From positions 10,253,383 to 10,317,382 of the forward strand of contig OZ034979.1 in NCBI GenBank assembly GCA_964030785.1: a stretch of DNA of 64,000 nt, written 5' to 3'. Shown one piece after another: positions 13,328-25,206 of this stretch. Each line of letters opens with the position of its first letter. The first letter of the stretch is position 1. The notes beneath the pieces are model-generated. The model was given only the letters and a program-made list of their open reading frames with translations. It ran no database searches and was not told the origin of the DNA. A program made the translations under genes and the position numbers. Origin of the DNA: Siderastrea siderea. Its lineage: Eukaryota; Cnidaria; Anthozoa; Scleractinia; Rhizangiidae.

Positions 13328-14078
13328 GGTTTGACGCAAATTCTGGACTCAGTCATGAATATTGATTACAAGGTTGAACCAATCACGAGGCGATAGAAAC
13401 GGCATGTTCTGTGAGAATTTTTCCCATGTTTCTCTGAATAAAGTAGTTTTGTATTCAAATTATGTGAGTAGGACGTGAGATAATTTTCAATAGACTCTGA
13501 AAAAAACTTCCGCACAGCCAAATCATATCATTTTTTCGATGTACACGCAATTTTTTTTCAGCCTTGAGATGTCACTTGGCAATCCAGAATTTAAACTGCA
13601 AACATTAGGAAAGCAATCCTACATTCCCGAACAAAACTAGTCAATATAAACGAAAAAATTCGCGCGCATTGCTCCCTTTCCCTCATTCAAAATAAGGAAC
13701 GTTTTCCATTTGTATGGAAAAACCGGTTTTTCCGGTGGGAAATGAAATGGAACGGTTCTTTTCGCCGGAAATTTTATGGAAAACAAGGAATACCTTTAAA
13801 CATTTTCTTCTTTTCTCTTTTCCGGAATCGTCTGATTATCAGCGTACCATTTGCTTCAACACACCATGATGAAATTCGCGGTTTGTTTATGGAAACATCG
13901 TTTCATTTCATTTGTGCTCACCGGTTTTTCCCATACTAATGAAAAGCGCTTTCTGTCAAATGTTACATATTCATCTCGTTCCATTTTTTTTGTGGAAAAC
14001 TTGTGGGCGGAAAATTCTCGCCGGCTTTTCAACACTAATAGAAAGAGCTCAGTGATAGAAAAGATACCCGAAACGCTC

Positions 14079-14096
14079 CCCCCCCCCCCCCCCCCG
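14079..14096. repeat. Poly-C run
   Basis: An uninterrupted run of about seventeen C bases, followed by further C-rich sequence. It produces meaningless proline or glycine tracts in both strands. Confidence 0.9.
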
Positions 14097-14706
14097 CCCC
14101 TCTTACTCAAAGAGGGGCCGGACGAAAGGCCGAAGAAAGGCCGGACGAATCATTGGAATTTTGAAGGAATGAGACAGTGGCCGGGGAGAGGTGGGGACAC
14201 AACAATATTACTAAAGGGTAGAATGGAAAAATTGTTGTATTTATTGACTTTGTAACAGTGTAAAACCTGAATAGCTATTATCAAATCAGTCTAATGTTAA
14301 AAGCAGTTATAGCATTGAGGTGGGTACGCCCTCGGCCGGCACAGGGAACCCACTTGGCTGTGATTATCCGGCTTTTATTAGCAGTCAGGCAGATGGTTGG
14401 TGCATGAGAGCGAAGACGGTATAGTGAAGGGTTTTTAAGGAAATTTGTGGGTCCGAAAATGGCTTTCTTGACCATTTGGATATTGTAGAGTTTTGATGAC
14501 CTTTTTGATAGTCTCGGAAACGTCCCTAGTATAGTCAATAAGTATAGTATAAGTATAGTAAATCGCCAGAAAGAGCAGAGCGCAGATCATGAATGGTTTG
14601 TGATTCCGTAGACTTGCTCCAAGTCGTTCGTGCTGATAATGAAAGGCGCGCGGGTGGTCCACGAACGTGAACCAAAATGGCAGCTAGTTCTGCGAAACGA
14701 GCTTAA

Positions 14707-14936
14707 AGCCCGGATACACGGTGCAACATTGCGCGCAACTTTAAAGTTGCACCGTGTGTCCACCCTTGAAATTGTTGCGCGCAACGTTGCGTGCAACTGT
14801 TGAAGAAGTAATCTGCTCCTGCTTCTGCAGCATCACGCGCAACTGTTTCACCGTGTGTCCATCATCTGCAACATTGCGAGCAACTCGTGACGTAATGTAA
14901 CGCGCAATGATGCATCGTGTGTCCGCGCCTTTAGAC
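14707..14936. mobile_element. MITE with ACACGGTGCAAC-type inverted repeats
   Basis: The left end AAAGCCCGGATACACGGTGC and the right end (inverted) AAAGGCGCGGACACACGATGC are imperfect terminal repeats. Inside, GCGCGCAACGTTGC-type phrases recur in both orientations, so the segment can fold on itself several times. No coding sequence. Confidence 0.55.
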
Positions 14937-15099
14937 TAACTGAGATGCATCGCGCTCGTAAAGAAAATTATGGCGCGCTATACATGACCGCACGTTTCAT
15001 CCCTTATCCCCGCACGTTAATCATTGGAGCTTGGAGCAAGTCTATTGATTCCGTTGTTCAGAAACCGGCAATGACAAACAGTAGTACTTTGTAATAATG

Positions 15100-15262
15100 A
15101 CAGCCCCTGCGTACCCTGCTCTTAGAGGTTTTTCTTTCTTTTTCTTACAGCGAATTGAGGCGCTAACCGGCGACAACGAGTTTCGCAGTTCGTTGTCGTC
15201 GCTTAGCGCCTCAATTCGCTTTGAGGAAAAGAAAAAAACCTCTGGGACCAGGGTAGTCTTGC
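15100..15262. repeat. Long hairpin (inverted repeat, ~65 bp arms)
   Basis: AGCGAATTGAGGCGCTAA and the flanking AGAGGTTTTTCTTT / AAAGAAAAAAACCTCT arms read the same on both strands around a short centre near 15185. This is a near-perfect palindrome of about 160 bases, probably a small fold-back element. Confidence 0.65.
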
Positions 15263-15645
15263 ACAAAATTTGTGACATCACCGAATGCTCGTTCCCAGGC
15301 TTCGAGCACAACTGTGAGAGAAAGAGAAGGCCTAAGGACTAGACTGGCCTGATCCGTTTTGCGAACTCAATCTCGCTCCCAGAGTTCTGGGTTCGGGAAC
15401 GGCCCATTCCGCTGGACAAGGGCAACGTGGACTCTATGGACGAGATTGATTTACACCGAAAACACCGAATAGCTATAATAACGCAATGCTCATGTTCCCT
15501 GCATCGCCGTGAAAACTCGTTTCCAGGCTCTTCACATTTGAGGTTGAGTCAAAGCGAGTCGTATCAGGTCACGAAGCTGCCTTTGGATTAATTACGCCGG
15601 AACCTCTTGTTAGATAACCCAAATTGATAGTCTAAATTAATATAT

Positions 15646-15792
15646 ACCAAACCAGTGGATACTGTTTTTCGCGCGCTCTGATTGGCTTCTCAAACTCGGG
15701 ATAGCATTTACTATTCACCTCCCAGCATTTTCTTGATTTCGCGCGCGAGTTTTGCCTCATTACTCGGTGCTGGTTATCCACTGGTTTGGTAC
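15646..15792. mobile_element. Small MITE with TACCAAACCAGTGGATA ends
   Basis: TACCAAACCAGTGGATA at 15646-15662 is matched by the inverted TATCCACTGGTTTGGTA at 15776-15792. The interior is GC-rich with CGCGCG phrases. At about 147 bases it is the size of a miniature element. Confidence 0.6.
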
Positions 15793-16077
15793 ATACTAAA
15801 ACAGCTCGGCAAATATCCACCACTATTCACCTTCACTTCGGTGAATAATTGTTAACTATTAACGAAGCTCCCCAGGAATAACTCATTGTAAAAGAGAAAA
15901 TCATGACTATTCAAAGTCTTGTGCATGCAAATCACAAGTCCGTGAAAGTGGATTTGTTATCCCCATGCTTTTTCCTAATGGTTTCAACGGTTAAACGCCA
16001 AGACTACAGTTCAAATGTCGGAACCCGTCCTCCCTCCCTTCGCGATCTGTGTTCGGTGCAGTGTTTTTTTTTCTTTC

Positions 16078-16285
16078 TTTCAATGGTGGTACAACTGGCG
16101 GTGGTGGGAGTGGTGGTACTACCGGTGGGAGAGAGGGTGGTAGTACTACCGGTGGGGGAGGGGGTGGTAGTACTACCGGTGGGAGAGAGGGTGGTGGTAC
16201 AATAGGTGGAGGTGGGGGTGATGGTACTACCGGTGGGGGAGGGGGTGGTGGTACAACAGGTGGAGATGGTGGTGGTGGTCTGGGT
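16078..16285. repeat. GGT/GGG-rich minisatellite
   Basis: Irregular tandem units of the type GGTGGTACTACCGGTGGGGGAGG. The plus strand is G-rich with many GGG and GGGG runs and could form G-quadruplex structures. Open frames through it are glycine or proline repeats and are artefacts of the repeat. Confidence 0.8.
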
Positions 16286-16375
16286 GAGTTTTCCAAGACG
16301 CCCGAGGGAAAAATCTCCCTTGTTGCTAGCGACACTCTGTGTCGTTCGTGACTACGTCGGAGAGTTGCTCTCCCA

Positions 16376-16499
16376 GCCTAGTGCCCAGGTGTCTCTTCCC
16401 GCTCACTCGACTTGGCGCGAAATTTGGTGACCATTCGGTGAAGTAATGACATTTCGCGCCAGGTCGAGTGTGCGGGGGCAAAACGCCTGGGTACTAGGC
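16376..16499. mobile_element. Hairpin MITE just downstream of ARMC8
   Basis: The arms AGCCTAGTGCCCAGG... and ...CCTGGGTACTAGGCT, with internal CTCGACTTGGCGCGAAAT / ATTTCGCGCCAGGTCGAG, form a palindrome with a short loop near 16435. It lies about 65 bases beyond the ARMC8 poly(A) signal. Confidence 0.6.
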
Positions 16500-16562
16500 T
16501 GTTGCTCTCCATCTCTGAACCCAAGAAAGACTACGGCAGGAAGAATATAGTAGAATGCAAAT

Positions 16563-16568
16563 TTTATT
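16563..16568 (-). terminator. ARMC8: ARMC8 poly(A) signal
   Basis: AATAAA on the minus strand, 45 bases after the ARMC8 stop codon. It is the first canonical signal after the stop and implies a short 3' untranslated region. Confidence 0.75.
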
Positions 16569-16612
16569 GACAAGATTGTAACTTTGTACAGGGATTTGAA
16601 ATGAAAACAATG

Positions 16613-16643
16613 CTACGTGAACTGCTGAAGTGCTGTCTTTACT
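16613..16643 (-). CDS. ARMC8: ARMC8, last coding exon
   Basis: After an acceptor (CTCTTCAG) the exon supplies the last base of an Arg codon and then VKTALQQFT and a TAG stop. Vertebrate ARMC8 ends with a closely similar ALQQ-containing tail. The two bases carried over from the preceding exon fit exactly, which supports the call despite the exon being only 31 bases long. It is the end of the final armadillo repeat. Confidence 0.85.
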
Positions 16644-17429
16644 CTGAAGAGAAAAGGAAAAGAAAAAAGGAGATTAAATTTACTGAGGCAGAAAAGTTTC
16701 AGGTCTGTGTACAGGGTTAACATTCTCTGTTGGTGTGGTGCGTAGTCTTGCTTGTTCCCTAATACTTGCGCACCAATACTAATGCGCACTCATCAGCCCT
16801 TTCCAAGGCCCCCGCAAACGAGGAAACACTGTTTCCTAGAATGTTTCTTGGGCGCACAAACAAGCGGGAAATAATCTCCCCCTCCCGGGTAAACCAAGAA
16901 ATATTTCACTGGAAACAAGCATTTGCGCATGCTCAACTTAGGAAAACACAGCCTACGTGACCACAGAATCTGGTCAACATTGTCTCCTCGGTGCAGAAAC
17001 GGGAAAACATTTGTTTGTTTCCGCAACAAAATGAATTTCCACTGTCGTGTAAATTTCACGTGCGTAAATAAAATTCAAGACGATTTAGGAACGGCTTGCG
17101 CAAACGGCAAAAGGTGAGCGCTTTCACCTTATTACGTTGACACAAGTAGCTCACGCATCGTCTATAATTTCATTTACACACGTTTGTACGCGCCTAGCGT
17201 TGCACGACAGTTGACATTCTCCTTTACGCCCTCAAATGACAGGGTGCGTTTCTGTAAAGTAAACCTCAGTGAGTGTTCAAACTCTCGTTGTCGTTTGGCC
17301 TTAAACTCTCACGCCTTCTTATCGACTCTTCTTCGCTCTCAATAATTCTAATCAGCTAAACTCTGGCTCGCGGTTAACTCTTGTGCTTTCTCATAAAAGT
17401 TGAATCCAATCGAACCTTCTCATTTGGCC

Positions 17430-17715
17430 TCTATATAACGTTCACGTGCTCTCGCCTAGTCTTATGCGCTCAGTGGTTCAATCTCTCCTCTAGACTGCAA
17501 TTGGTCGCTAATTTTGGCGATGGCGATTGTGAAGCGGGCGAAATACACACCCGCGCGCGCGAAATGCGCTCCTTTCGCGTCGCGTCTCCTCGAAATTTTG
17601 CGCGCGTGCGCGTGTATTTCGCCCGCCCCACTATCGACATCGCCAAAATTAGAGACTACTCGCAGTTTATCTCTCGTCAGCTTTCGTGGACACTGGCACT
17701 CTCGTTTGTCCAGGT
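17430..17715. mobile_element. Inverted-repeat element in ARMC8 intron
   Basis: CTAATTTTGGCGAT (about 17509-17522) recurs inverted at 17637-17652, and the adjoining GCGGGCGAAATACAC / GTGTATTTCGCCCGC arms pair as well. The centre is extremely CG-rich. It is a fold-back element without coding capacity. Confidence 0.6.
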
Positions 17716-17769
17716 TTAAGCGACACAATGAGAGCGAGTTATATTGATTCAAAATCAAAGAGTCCCTTA

Positions 17770-17990
17770 TTTAGAGCGGTTTTCAACTGAGTGTTATTAA
17801 ACCAAAACCAAAGTAAGTATTTGGACCAATCACAACAGGAGAAACTTGCGTCAAGTGAGGGAAAACGCTAGCGCAGAAGTCACGGTTGGATTTGGTTTTA
17901 CCTTTAATTGGCTGAAAAAATGGCACCAAATTTTTTAACCAATCACAGAGCGTAGTAAAGCAAAAGAATAGCACACGAGAATTACTTTCG
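17770..17990. repeat. Dispersed CCAATCAC-rich repeat
   Basis: Repeated ACCAATCACA, CCAAAACCAAA and TTGGATTTGGTTTT phrases in both orientations suggest a short dispersed element with inverted internal repeats, of a style common in cnidarian genomes. Ends are not defined. Confidence 0.35.
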
Positions 17991-18098
17991 ACACAACTGA
18001 AAACCAGAAAAGACAGGACTTGAGCACTTCGTCAGTACCTGTACAGTTTTCAATTCCTTTGATTAACGTTATTTTCTAACCTTCACGGAGTCACCTAC

Positions 18099-18361
18099 CT
18101 TTCAAACAGGTTTACGTCTGATGTTGTAAGTAGTGACTGAAGAAGCTTCTGTACTCCGAGATCACGGAGTTTCTGTTGTCTCTCCACTGCGCCATCTTCT
18201 GTGCTCCACACGAGGTTGGACACGCAGTACGTTGCAGCCATTTGTAGCTTGACACTGTCGTTCATCATGTATTGCATCAGTCTTTTTAGCAGGCTTTCAT
18301 CTCCCATCACGTATTCCTTCGCTGTGGAGCCATTAGCGATGTTAGCAATAACGCACAGCGC
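18099..18361 (-). CDS. ARMC8: ARMC8, penultimate coding exon (armadillo repeats)
   Basis: This 263-base exon encodes 87 residues beginning ALCVIANIANGSTAKE and ending TTSDVNLFE. The peptide aligns along its whole length with the C-terminal armadillo repeats of vertebrate ARMC8, including the CxxNL(V/I)W and QxKLRDxGV segments. The acceptor is TTTACAG at 18362-18363 and the donor is GTAGGT at 18093-18098. It starts in phase 0 and ends two bases into a codon, which fits the next exon at 16643. ARMC8 is a scaffold subunit of the CTLH (GID) E3 ubiquitin ligase, acting in cytoplasm and nucleus. The helical hairpins here form the end of its solenoid. Confidence 0.93.
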
Positions 18362-18418
18362 CTGTAAACAGATTGAAGAATAATTAGGATACCTGGTCAA
18401 TTACAACAGCAAAGATAT

Positions 18419-19020
18419 GTGTCCAGTGCCAAGCGCGGTGCAATCATTTCTTGGCGCGGGAAAAGATGCACCTGGTGCCAAGCGCGCAAAAACCAAGTTA
18501 AGTGTTTAGCGCGGGAAAAGATGCACCCCATCGCATGCGCGGGAAAACATGCAACCAGTGCCAAGCACTTGAAAATACCTGGTCGGTTCCAAGCGCGAGA
18601 AAACGTGCTTTCGGTCTTAAAGAGTGCGAAAGGCCGGGAAAATATGCAGTCGGCTTTAAGCGTAAGAATATACGGACACAAAGGGACACATGGGACCCGG
18701 TTTCAAACGCGGGAAAATATGCACCCGAAGCCAAGGACAGGAAAATATGCAGTTGCTTCCAAGGACGGGAAAACCTGCATCGGAAACGAAGCCCAGGGAA
18801 AATATGCACTCGATTTCAAGCGGGAAAAATACGAATGCCATGTCAAGAGCGAGAAAATATGAACTGGGTGCCAAGTGTTGCAAAAATATGAACCAGATGC
18901 CAAGAAAGTGAACACATGCACGCGGTTTCAGGCGCGGGAAAACAAGCACCGGGCGCTAAGTCGGGAAAAATCAGATGATACGCACCCCATACCAAGCGCG
19001 GAAAAATCGCGCAAGCCAAG
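18419..19020. repeat. Minisatellite, ~25-35 bp unit, in ARMC8 intron
   Basis: About twenty diverged units with a core close to AAGCGCGGGAAAATATGCA followed by a variable spacer such as CCGGTGCC. They run directly from the edge of the intron next to the 18099-18361 exon. Overlapping frames in all directions are by-products of the repeat. Confidence 0.8.
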
Positions 19021-19326
19021 TCACCATTGGTTAATTGAAAAAAAAACAAAAAAAAACGCTTTCTGCCTGCTGTGGTGTTAATTCCAGTCGTTCATTTGAC
19101 ACTACGTCGTTCCGCTGCCGCGTTTCTACTTAAGCCTCAGTAACGTCCAAGAGACAAAATTCTCCAGTTTAAACTACTTAGGGATCGGTCAGTAAGTATA
19201 GGGAGGATGGGCCGGAGCATTTGGAAAAGTGGTGGCCCAAAAATGCAAAACCCACCCCCTTACGAGGGCATAAATTCTGCTGACCCACCCAAAGTATTGG
19301 CCGAAAATAACATGACCCCCCCCCCC

Positions 19327-19358
19327 TCAATTAATTAATTAATTAATTAATTAATTAT
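19327..19358. repeat. (TTAA)n microsatellite
   Basis: About eight perfect TTAA units within the TIR element. Confidence 0.9.
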
Positions 19359-19640
19359 TCAACTGGATTTCACAAATGAGATATGCACACGCAGTCATAC
19401 TGCATGTTAATCATACACAATAATTTACAATTACAGCTGTGTTGGTTACTATATTAAAATGACCACTTAAATATCACGCATTGTGCCGAGAAAATAGTTC
19501 ATTTTTAACACAAAATATTGTATCGATATACAGCTGTACAGGGTTTTCGGCAGCATTTTAAAGTACCGGAGTCATACGTAAAACAAACGGATGTGAGCAA
19601 CGAAGGCGCGAACATGAGTGCCAAAGGCAAGATCTTCTGT

Positions 19641-19702
19641 GGGGACGGGGGACGGGGGACGGGGGACGGGGGACGGGGGACGGGGGACGGGGGACGGGGG
19701 AC
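19641..19702. repeat. (GGGGGAC)n minisatellite
   Basis: About eight to nine head-to-tail copies of the heptamer GGGGGAC. The regular G5 runs on the plus strand make it a strong candidate for G-quadruplex formation. Confidence 0.9.
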
Positions 19703-20313
19703 GTGTCAGCGGGAAGGCCCCCTCGGGAAATTTTTGAAATTGGACTCGCTGAAACACCATTTTCTGCATTCCCTGGACCGGACCCGGATTTCATTAATAA
19801 GTAAGCAATTCAGCTTGTAGAGTTCTGTTTGCTCAAATGGCCTTTTCCTACAAGTTTTATGTAGATTTTGAAAGGAACTTCATGTCCCTAGGGTTACAGA
19901 GGGCTTTGGAACTTTGCAGTATTTCAACATACGAGGCTTAAAATATGATGACCCACCCCTTCCTGAGGTTGAAAATAGCATGACCCACCCCACTGGAATG
20001 GCTGAAAACATGGTGACCCCACCACCTCTTTGCCACGGCCCACCTCCTCCTATACTTACTGACCGGTCCATTATCAATTCAGCAAGATTATTGATTAGGT
20101 TCGACAAAAAATATGCAAGTAAAATGGCAACAAACAAGGCGATTATTACTTTTCTGCAGCTGGATTTCGTGCCTTTTGTAGACCAGAAATTTCCAGAGAA
20201 GCTTGAACTTGACTGAACAAAGTAGGATAAGGTGTAATCGGATGATCCAACGTTTAACGCACTCGCACTACTTGCGTCATCATTTCCTTGTACAGTAAAA
20301 TGACGTGTTTTAC

Positions 20314-20412
20314 CTGCTCTTTGACTTCTTCTGTGCGTGTTTCGCTATCCAGTATCGGCTTGACACTCTCCATAACACGGGCGCCATGCAAAAGCATAAT
20401 ACGATCTATATC
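20314..20412 (-). CDS. ARMC8: ARMC8, internal coding exon
   Basis: A 99-base phase-0 exon encoding 33 residues that start DIDRIMLLHGARVMESVK and end EEVKEQ. Vertebrate ARMC8 has the same DI/HIDxIM...EVKEQ block immediately before the LCxxANIA segment that begins the next exon here. The acceptor is TATCAAG (20413-20414), the donor is GTAAAA (20310-20313). Its upstream partner exon lies 33.4 kb away at 53817. Confidence 0.92.
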
Positions 20413-20936
20413 CTTGATAAAAACATACAAAATATAAAATAAAATAAGATGGAAATAATACATGCACTCTTACACTTTGTTGGTTACACCTCTAGTCGCT
20501 AACCCAACGGTGTTGTTTCGCATTTCGAAAGGGGACGCAAGGTATTTGAATTCCTCACAACACAACTTTACCTTACAAAAAGATAAATCGGTGGTATAAA
20601 ATCAATTCTGGGATATTTTAAGTGATCATGCTCATAAAGCCCTCCCAATGTAAAAGATCTTTGTAATGGGAACACAGGATCCCGTTGGCGAAATGTGGCG
20701 CACGTTGTTAGACGCACAGGTAGTGCAAATTGAACGAAAGGTTACTGAGGGATAGCCATTTAATAATGAATCGGGGAATGCACCAAAATCCCTTAAAGGG
20801 GATCACGGAAAAATTGGTAACTTGGCGGCTACCCTGTAGGATGAGATTATCCTTGAATGTCTTTACCTTTTTGTTCCTAAAACTCCCGAAACTCAAAGAG
20901 GGAAAATTTCTCAAAAATCACTTTACCACAATGTAA

Positions 20937-22255
20937 TCCTCCTAAGTCATGGATCATAACACGATGACGCATAAACCTAAGTAGATTACTATCTGCTATC
21001 AATGATTATTCTATGGTGATAATTTCGAAATGTTGCCAGATGCCTTAGCGAGTAGATCATTTTGTCTTACGTGTTTTAAGATGCAGAACTCATTTGGGCA
21101 TGTATACAAAATCATGCATTTCCATTCTTTGGGAAGGCGGATAAAAAACGTTTTCTCAAAACTATACCTAAGATTATAAGCTTAACGCAAAAACTTCCAA
21201 ACTATTTTGAAAAACACTGCACAGATTAGCATTAATTTGAATTTTCACGCTGTATGACTTCATCTATTTTAAGGATTCGAAAGTGGAAATCATTTCTACA
21301 ACAAATTTAAGTCGCTCGACCACAACGCACCGTTCAATAGCTTTCACTTTTACTTGTCAAATTTAGAATTTCAACCTACGGTTTGAAAACTAAAAATACA
21401 CGACACGGCACGATCGAGGTTTAAATGAACTGTATCCGAAAAACAAGTTTAATATCGCGTGACCTTATCTGCACAGCACGAAGCGTGGCTGTTAGCATGC
21501 TCAAAGGGGAATCCCCTAGCTTTGGCTTCAAATTCCACGACGACAAAACACAAACCTTTCCACTTCTGATATCAATCACGACCAACACTTGAATGTCTAT
21601 TTATTTACCCAATTTGACAGGCGAGATGAGACGTAAAGACCTATTCTGACGCCTACAATCGGAAGTCCACCAGACAAACAACTAGAATTTGCGAAGCAAT
21701 ATACAAATTAATTATTTCCGTCATGTTTGTCGGCTCATGATGATGTTACAAAAAAGGTTGACAAGTGCTCAACACGAAGCACTTAAGTTGTGACATTTAG
21801 AGACATATTTGGCAAGAAAACGTTTCGGAAAAACCAACTTGATCTTTCTTAAGTTCGCCAAACAATTCAGATTGCCTTATTGCGCAAGTGAAGCGACACC
21901 CGGAAGCAACAACGAAAACAAATCTATTTTCGTGCTAACAGGTTCTGAAACGGAGCTTCATCGCAGAGTTTGTACACCATAAGATCACTACTGAAGCTTT
22001 CAATTCGAACAATGTACGGCTTTTCCAGCTATTGTTTTCAAGGTCTGTATAACTCAAGATAAAGGCTGTAAGTTATTTTTGGCAAATTACGCAAAGAGCA
22101 TATCCGGCGTAGACCGCGTAACCTACGCAATTGAAAGGACCTTGTGGTTTTACGACCCGGAAAGACAAAGTTAATTCCGTAGAGGTCTGGTGGAAATCAG
22201 TGCGGGCGAGACGAATACAATCAAGTCTGCATAGCTGAGTGAGTATGTGGTAAAC
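20937..22255 (+). repeat. TLR-A upstream block, duplicated before TLR-B
   Basis: This block, running up to the TLR-A start, is matched over its whole length by 32577-33907 in front of TLR-B, with shared phrases such as ACGATGACGCATAAA, CGAAGCGTGGCTGTTAGCATGC and GTACGGCTTTTCCAGC-like sequence. It probably holds the promoter and 5' untranslated region. A short partial copy also occurs at about 31900-32180 and a part recurs before TLR-D (46745-47100). Confidence 0.75.
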
Positions 22256-25206
22256 ATGAAGGTCTGCAAGACTTTCTTAGATTGTAGTCGAAGCATCCGG
22301 ACAAAGGGGCATTCGATTAAAGGACTGCGGCAAGTCTTTTTGCGTGGTGTTAAAATCATCGCCATCATTCTTCGAAACAGCAAACGGGTCCGTTCCTACG
22401 CAAGGCGTAAAATGTTTACTAAAAAACAATAAGATTCGTGACAAATGCGTCATGGATATCTCTTCGATACTGAAGACAATAACAACGAACAGGGATATTG
22501 TGTTGTATTTTGGGGCCTTGTGTTCTACTCCAATGCACATTGTGTTCAACAACTCGCAAAATGCGAACAAAAGAAACGCTATCTTCCATTTGCAATTACA
22601 AGGACATTGTAGCGTATCAGTCGAAGATATTACTCCATGGGGAACAGCTACGGATTTTCGGGTGTTTTACATGTTGCAAAATACCACTTTGCTCGAAGAC
22701 AAAAGTTCGCAAATGAGGAACAACTCTCTTCAAAAATTAGAAAACATTGGTACTCTAATGTTTTATAAACCTAAATCACACAAATTTCCCAGCATATTTA
22801 GGACATCACTCTGGCCAAGAATGGCGGAGGTCGGATTCTCCAACTTGCAGCTTACCTCTGTACCTGTAGAGTTAAAAACAACTACGGCGTTACTTCAATC
22901 GCTTGAAGTGGCGCACAACAAATTGACAACTCCGCCACCCTTTCCATGGTGCAACTCCACGCTTCAGCTGCCAAGAGGGCTGAGTAGAACTTTAATTGGA
23001 AATCATCATTACCAACATGGCACTATCGCATACTCGAAGATTTACCGACGCTTTTTCGATTTGGCGTTCAACAACATCGAAGATTTATCGACGTACGAAT
23101 TCCGAGGATTTCTGAATAAACTGAGTCTCAAAGGAAACGGTTTGAAGGTTATTGGGCCATCGTGTTTTCGCAATTTGAAGGGAATTCAAGTAATCAGTCT
23201 CAGCAGGAATAAACTGGAATATTTGCCTTCAGAACCGTTTCACGGACTAGATGATTTGCTTGAGTTGAATCTCGATCACAACAACTTCTCAGCGGTCCCA
23301 GATGAACTCTTTAAAAGCCAGACGCAAATTAAACGCATCGACTTGAATCATAACAAACTCAGCTTTATTCCAGAAGATTTATTTGGCAACCTTAAAAGCC
23401 TCGAAATCCTGCATTTAGAAGCTAATCAAATCTCTCAAATTTATGGCGAAGCCTTCCCCATTGACTCCAGTTCACTACGCCAAATTTACCTCCAAAACAA
23501 CAAAATAAACCGTATTCCAAGGTCACTGCTATTGCAGCGAGAAGCAAATATTATTGATTTGTCGTTTAATCCCCTGACTTTTCAAAACCTTAACAATTTG
23601 GTACAACGACTGGATTCCTCTTTTTTCTCTTATCAACATCACAAAACAGTTAGTTCGCCGGAAGTCACGCAGATCAGCTTCGCACACAACAATTTCACTA
23701 CCATAAACATTGAGGGCACTAAGCGTGCCATGTTTGAGCTACTTTTGAGAGCTTACGAGATCGACATGACGGGGAATCCCCTTCTTTGCGACTGCAAAAT
23801 ACTGGCTCTAGTTCGCTGGCTTCGCTCCTTGATGCAAAACGACGCGCGCGTACAATCTAAACAGTTTTTATCTTGGAAATGCGCGGCTCCAATTGAACTG
23901 AAAGACAAACCTATCCTTTCTGTGGACGAACGTCAATTTAAATGTCAGAGAAATCTGCAAAACTGCCCAAAAGAATGCACGTGCCTCGTGCGTGCATTGG
24001 ATGGGACTGTGGAGGTTGATTGCAAACAAAGGAATCTAGTCACCATGCCCCGCAAAGTTCCACGCGGTCAAATAGAGCTTCACTTGCAGAACAACAACAT
24101 TCGGGAGATTCCTCCCTATCTTTATTTGGAAACTGTCACAGCTCTGTATTTAACACACAACAAGATTGGAGTGTTAAACGCATCTGCAGTGCAAAGGTTA
24201 CAGCGCCGGAATAAAAATTCTGTTCATCGACTCAAACAAACTGACTAATTTGCCAAGAAATATTGAAAATGTTACCTTTACGACTCTAGCACTGCATCAC
24301 AACTTCCTCAAATGCGACTGCACAACAAAATGGATGAAAACATGGCTACAGAGGCACCAAGCTCGTATACAAAACATTGAAAATGTTCTTTGTATCTCCG
24401 AAAATCCTCAGGGAAAAGCGATATACACTTTGCCTGATGAAAAGTTTGTTTGCAAAGAAGAAAACAATAATCGCTCTACTGCACAATCTATAATAAAGGA
24501 AAAGACTTTCAGAATAATTGCACTCACTCTTGGTGTGTTTTTGGCTGTGCTTTTGATCGTTCTTACTCTTGCGTATAAGTACCGTGGTGAAGTAAAAGTC
24601 TTTACGTACACCCACTTCAATTGGCACCCATTCGATCGCATAGATGACTCGGATCCTAGCAAGATATACGATGCGTTTGTTTCCTACAGTGGCAGCGATT
24701 ATGAGTGGGTTTTAAATACTCTGCGACTGCGACTAGAAAATCATGACCCTCCCTACAAACTCTGCATTCATCACCGAGACTTCTTGGTGGGTGCGCCAAT
24801 CCAGGAAAACATTTTGAACAGCGTTAACCAAAGCAAGCGCATGATCATGGTGCTATCTCGCAACTTTATAAAGAGCGAATGGTGTTTGCTGGAGTTTGGC
24901 GCCGCTCACCGGAAGGTTTTAGAAAATCGCATGAATTATCTGATAATTATTCTGTTCGATGACGTCAACATTGTCGATCTGGATGACGAAATAAAACTGT
25001 ACATGCGTACTAATACGTATCTGAGTATCAGCAAAAAGTGGTTCTGGGAAAAATTGTGTTACGCGTTGCCGCGGAACTCGGACAGGCGATATGGAGCAAA
25101 TGTTGGTTTGGAACATTCTACAGAGACCGTTTTCACGAACTAAGCGTATGGGTCAACAGAAATCGTGGATGGCGAGATTTCTCCTAGCCAAACTCTACAA
25201 GTATAG
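22256..25206 (+). pseudogene. TLR-A: Toll-like receptor pseudogene
   Basis: The sequence matches TLR-B and TLR-C from the signal-peptide ATG to the tail but has three lesions visible by comparison. A 14-base deletion near 22275 destroys the frame inside the signal peptide. A four-base CCGG insertion at 24206-24209 shifts the frame between the second set of leucine-rich repeats and the second LRR cap. A Glu-to-TAA change at 25141-25143 removes the last 20 or so residues. The intervening parts stay open (about 630 and 298 codons) and keep the LRRs, the NCPKECTC LRR-NT cap, the membrane segment and a complete TIR domain with YDAFVSYS, RDFLVG and FW. So decay is recent. It shares with TLR-D two in-frame deletions near the first LRR cap. 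A membrane protein without signal peptide from a downstream ATG is conceivable but unlikely. Confidence 0.85.

Larger units (their letters stand above)
19186..20065. mobile_element. TIR element with CGGTCAGTAAGTATAGG ends
   Basis: CGGTCAGTAAGTATAGG at 19186-19202 is inverted at 20049-20065. Just inside, GATGACCCACCCC-type phrases occur in both halves. The element contains two microsatellites and no transposase. It lies inside the ARMC8 intron between exons 20314-20412 and 18099-18361. Confidence 0.65.

Noticed and set aside
16049..16351. Glycine-rich plus-strand frame and proline-rich minus-strand frame of about 100 codons
   Set aside because: Both are translations of a GGT/GGG minisatellite; no domain, no conserved flanks.
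18419..19020. Regularly spaced repeats that could suggest a CRISPR array
   Set aside because: Units are diverged, spacers are not uniform or unique, there are no cas genes, and the locus is eukaryotic.
18419..19081. Many overlapping 60-147 codon frames on both strands
   Set aside because: They arise from the ~30 bp minisatellite and are present in all frames with the same repeated peptide.
24346..24662. Antisense frames repeated in all TLR copies (for example also near 36035, 43507 and 50830)
   Set aside because: They mirror the conserved TIR-proximal coding sequence and are shadows of the sense gene.
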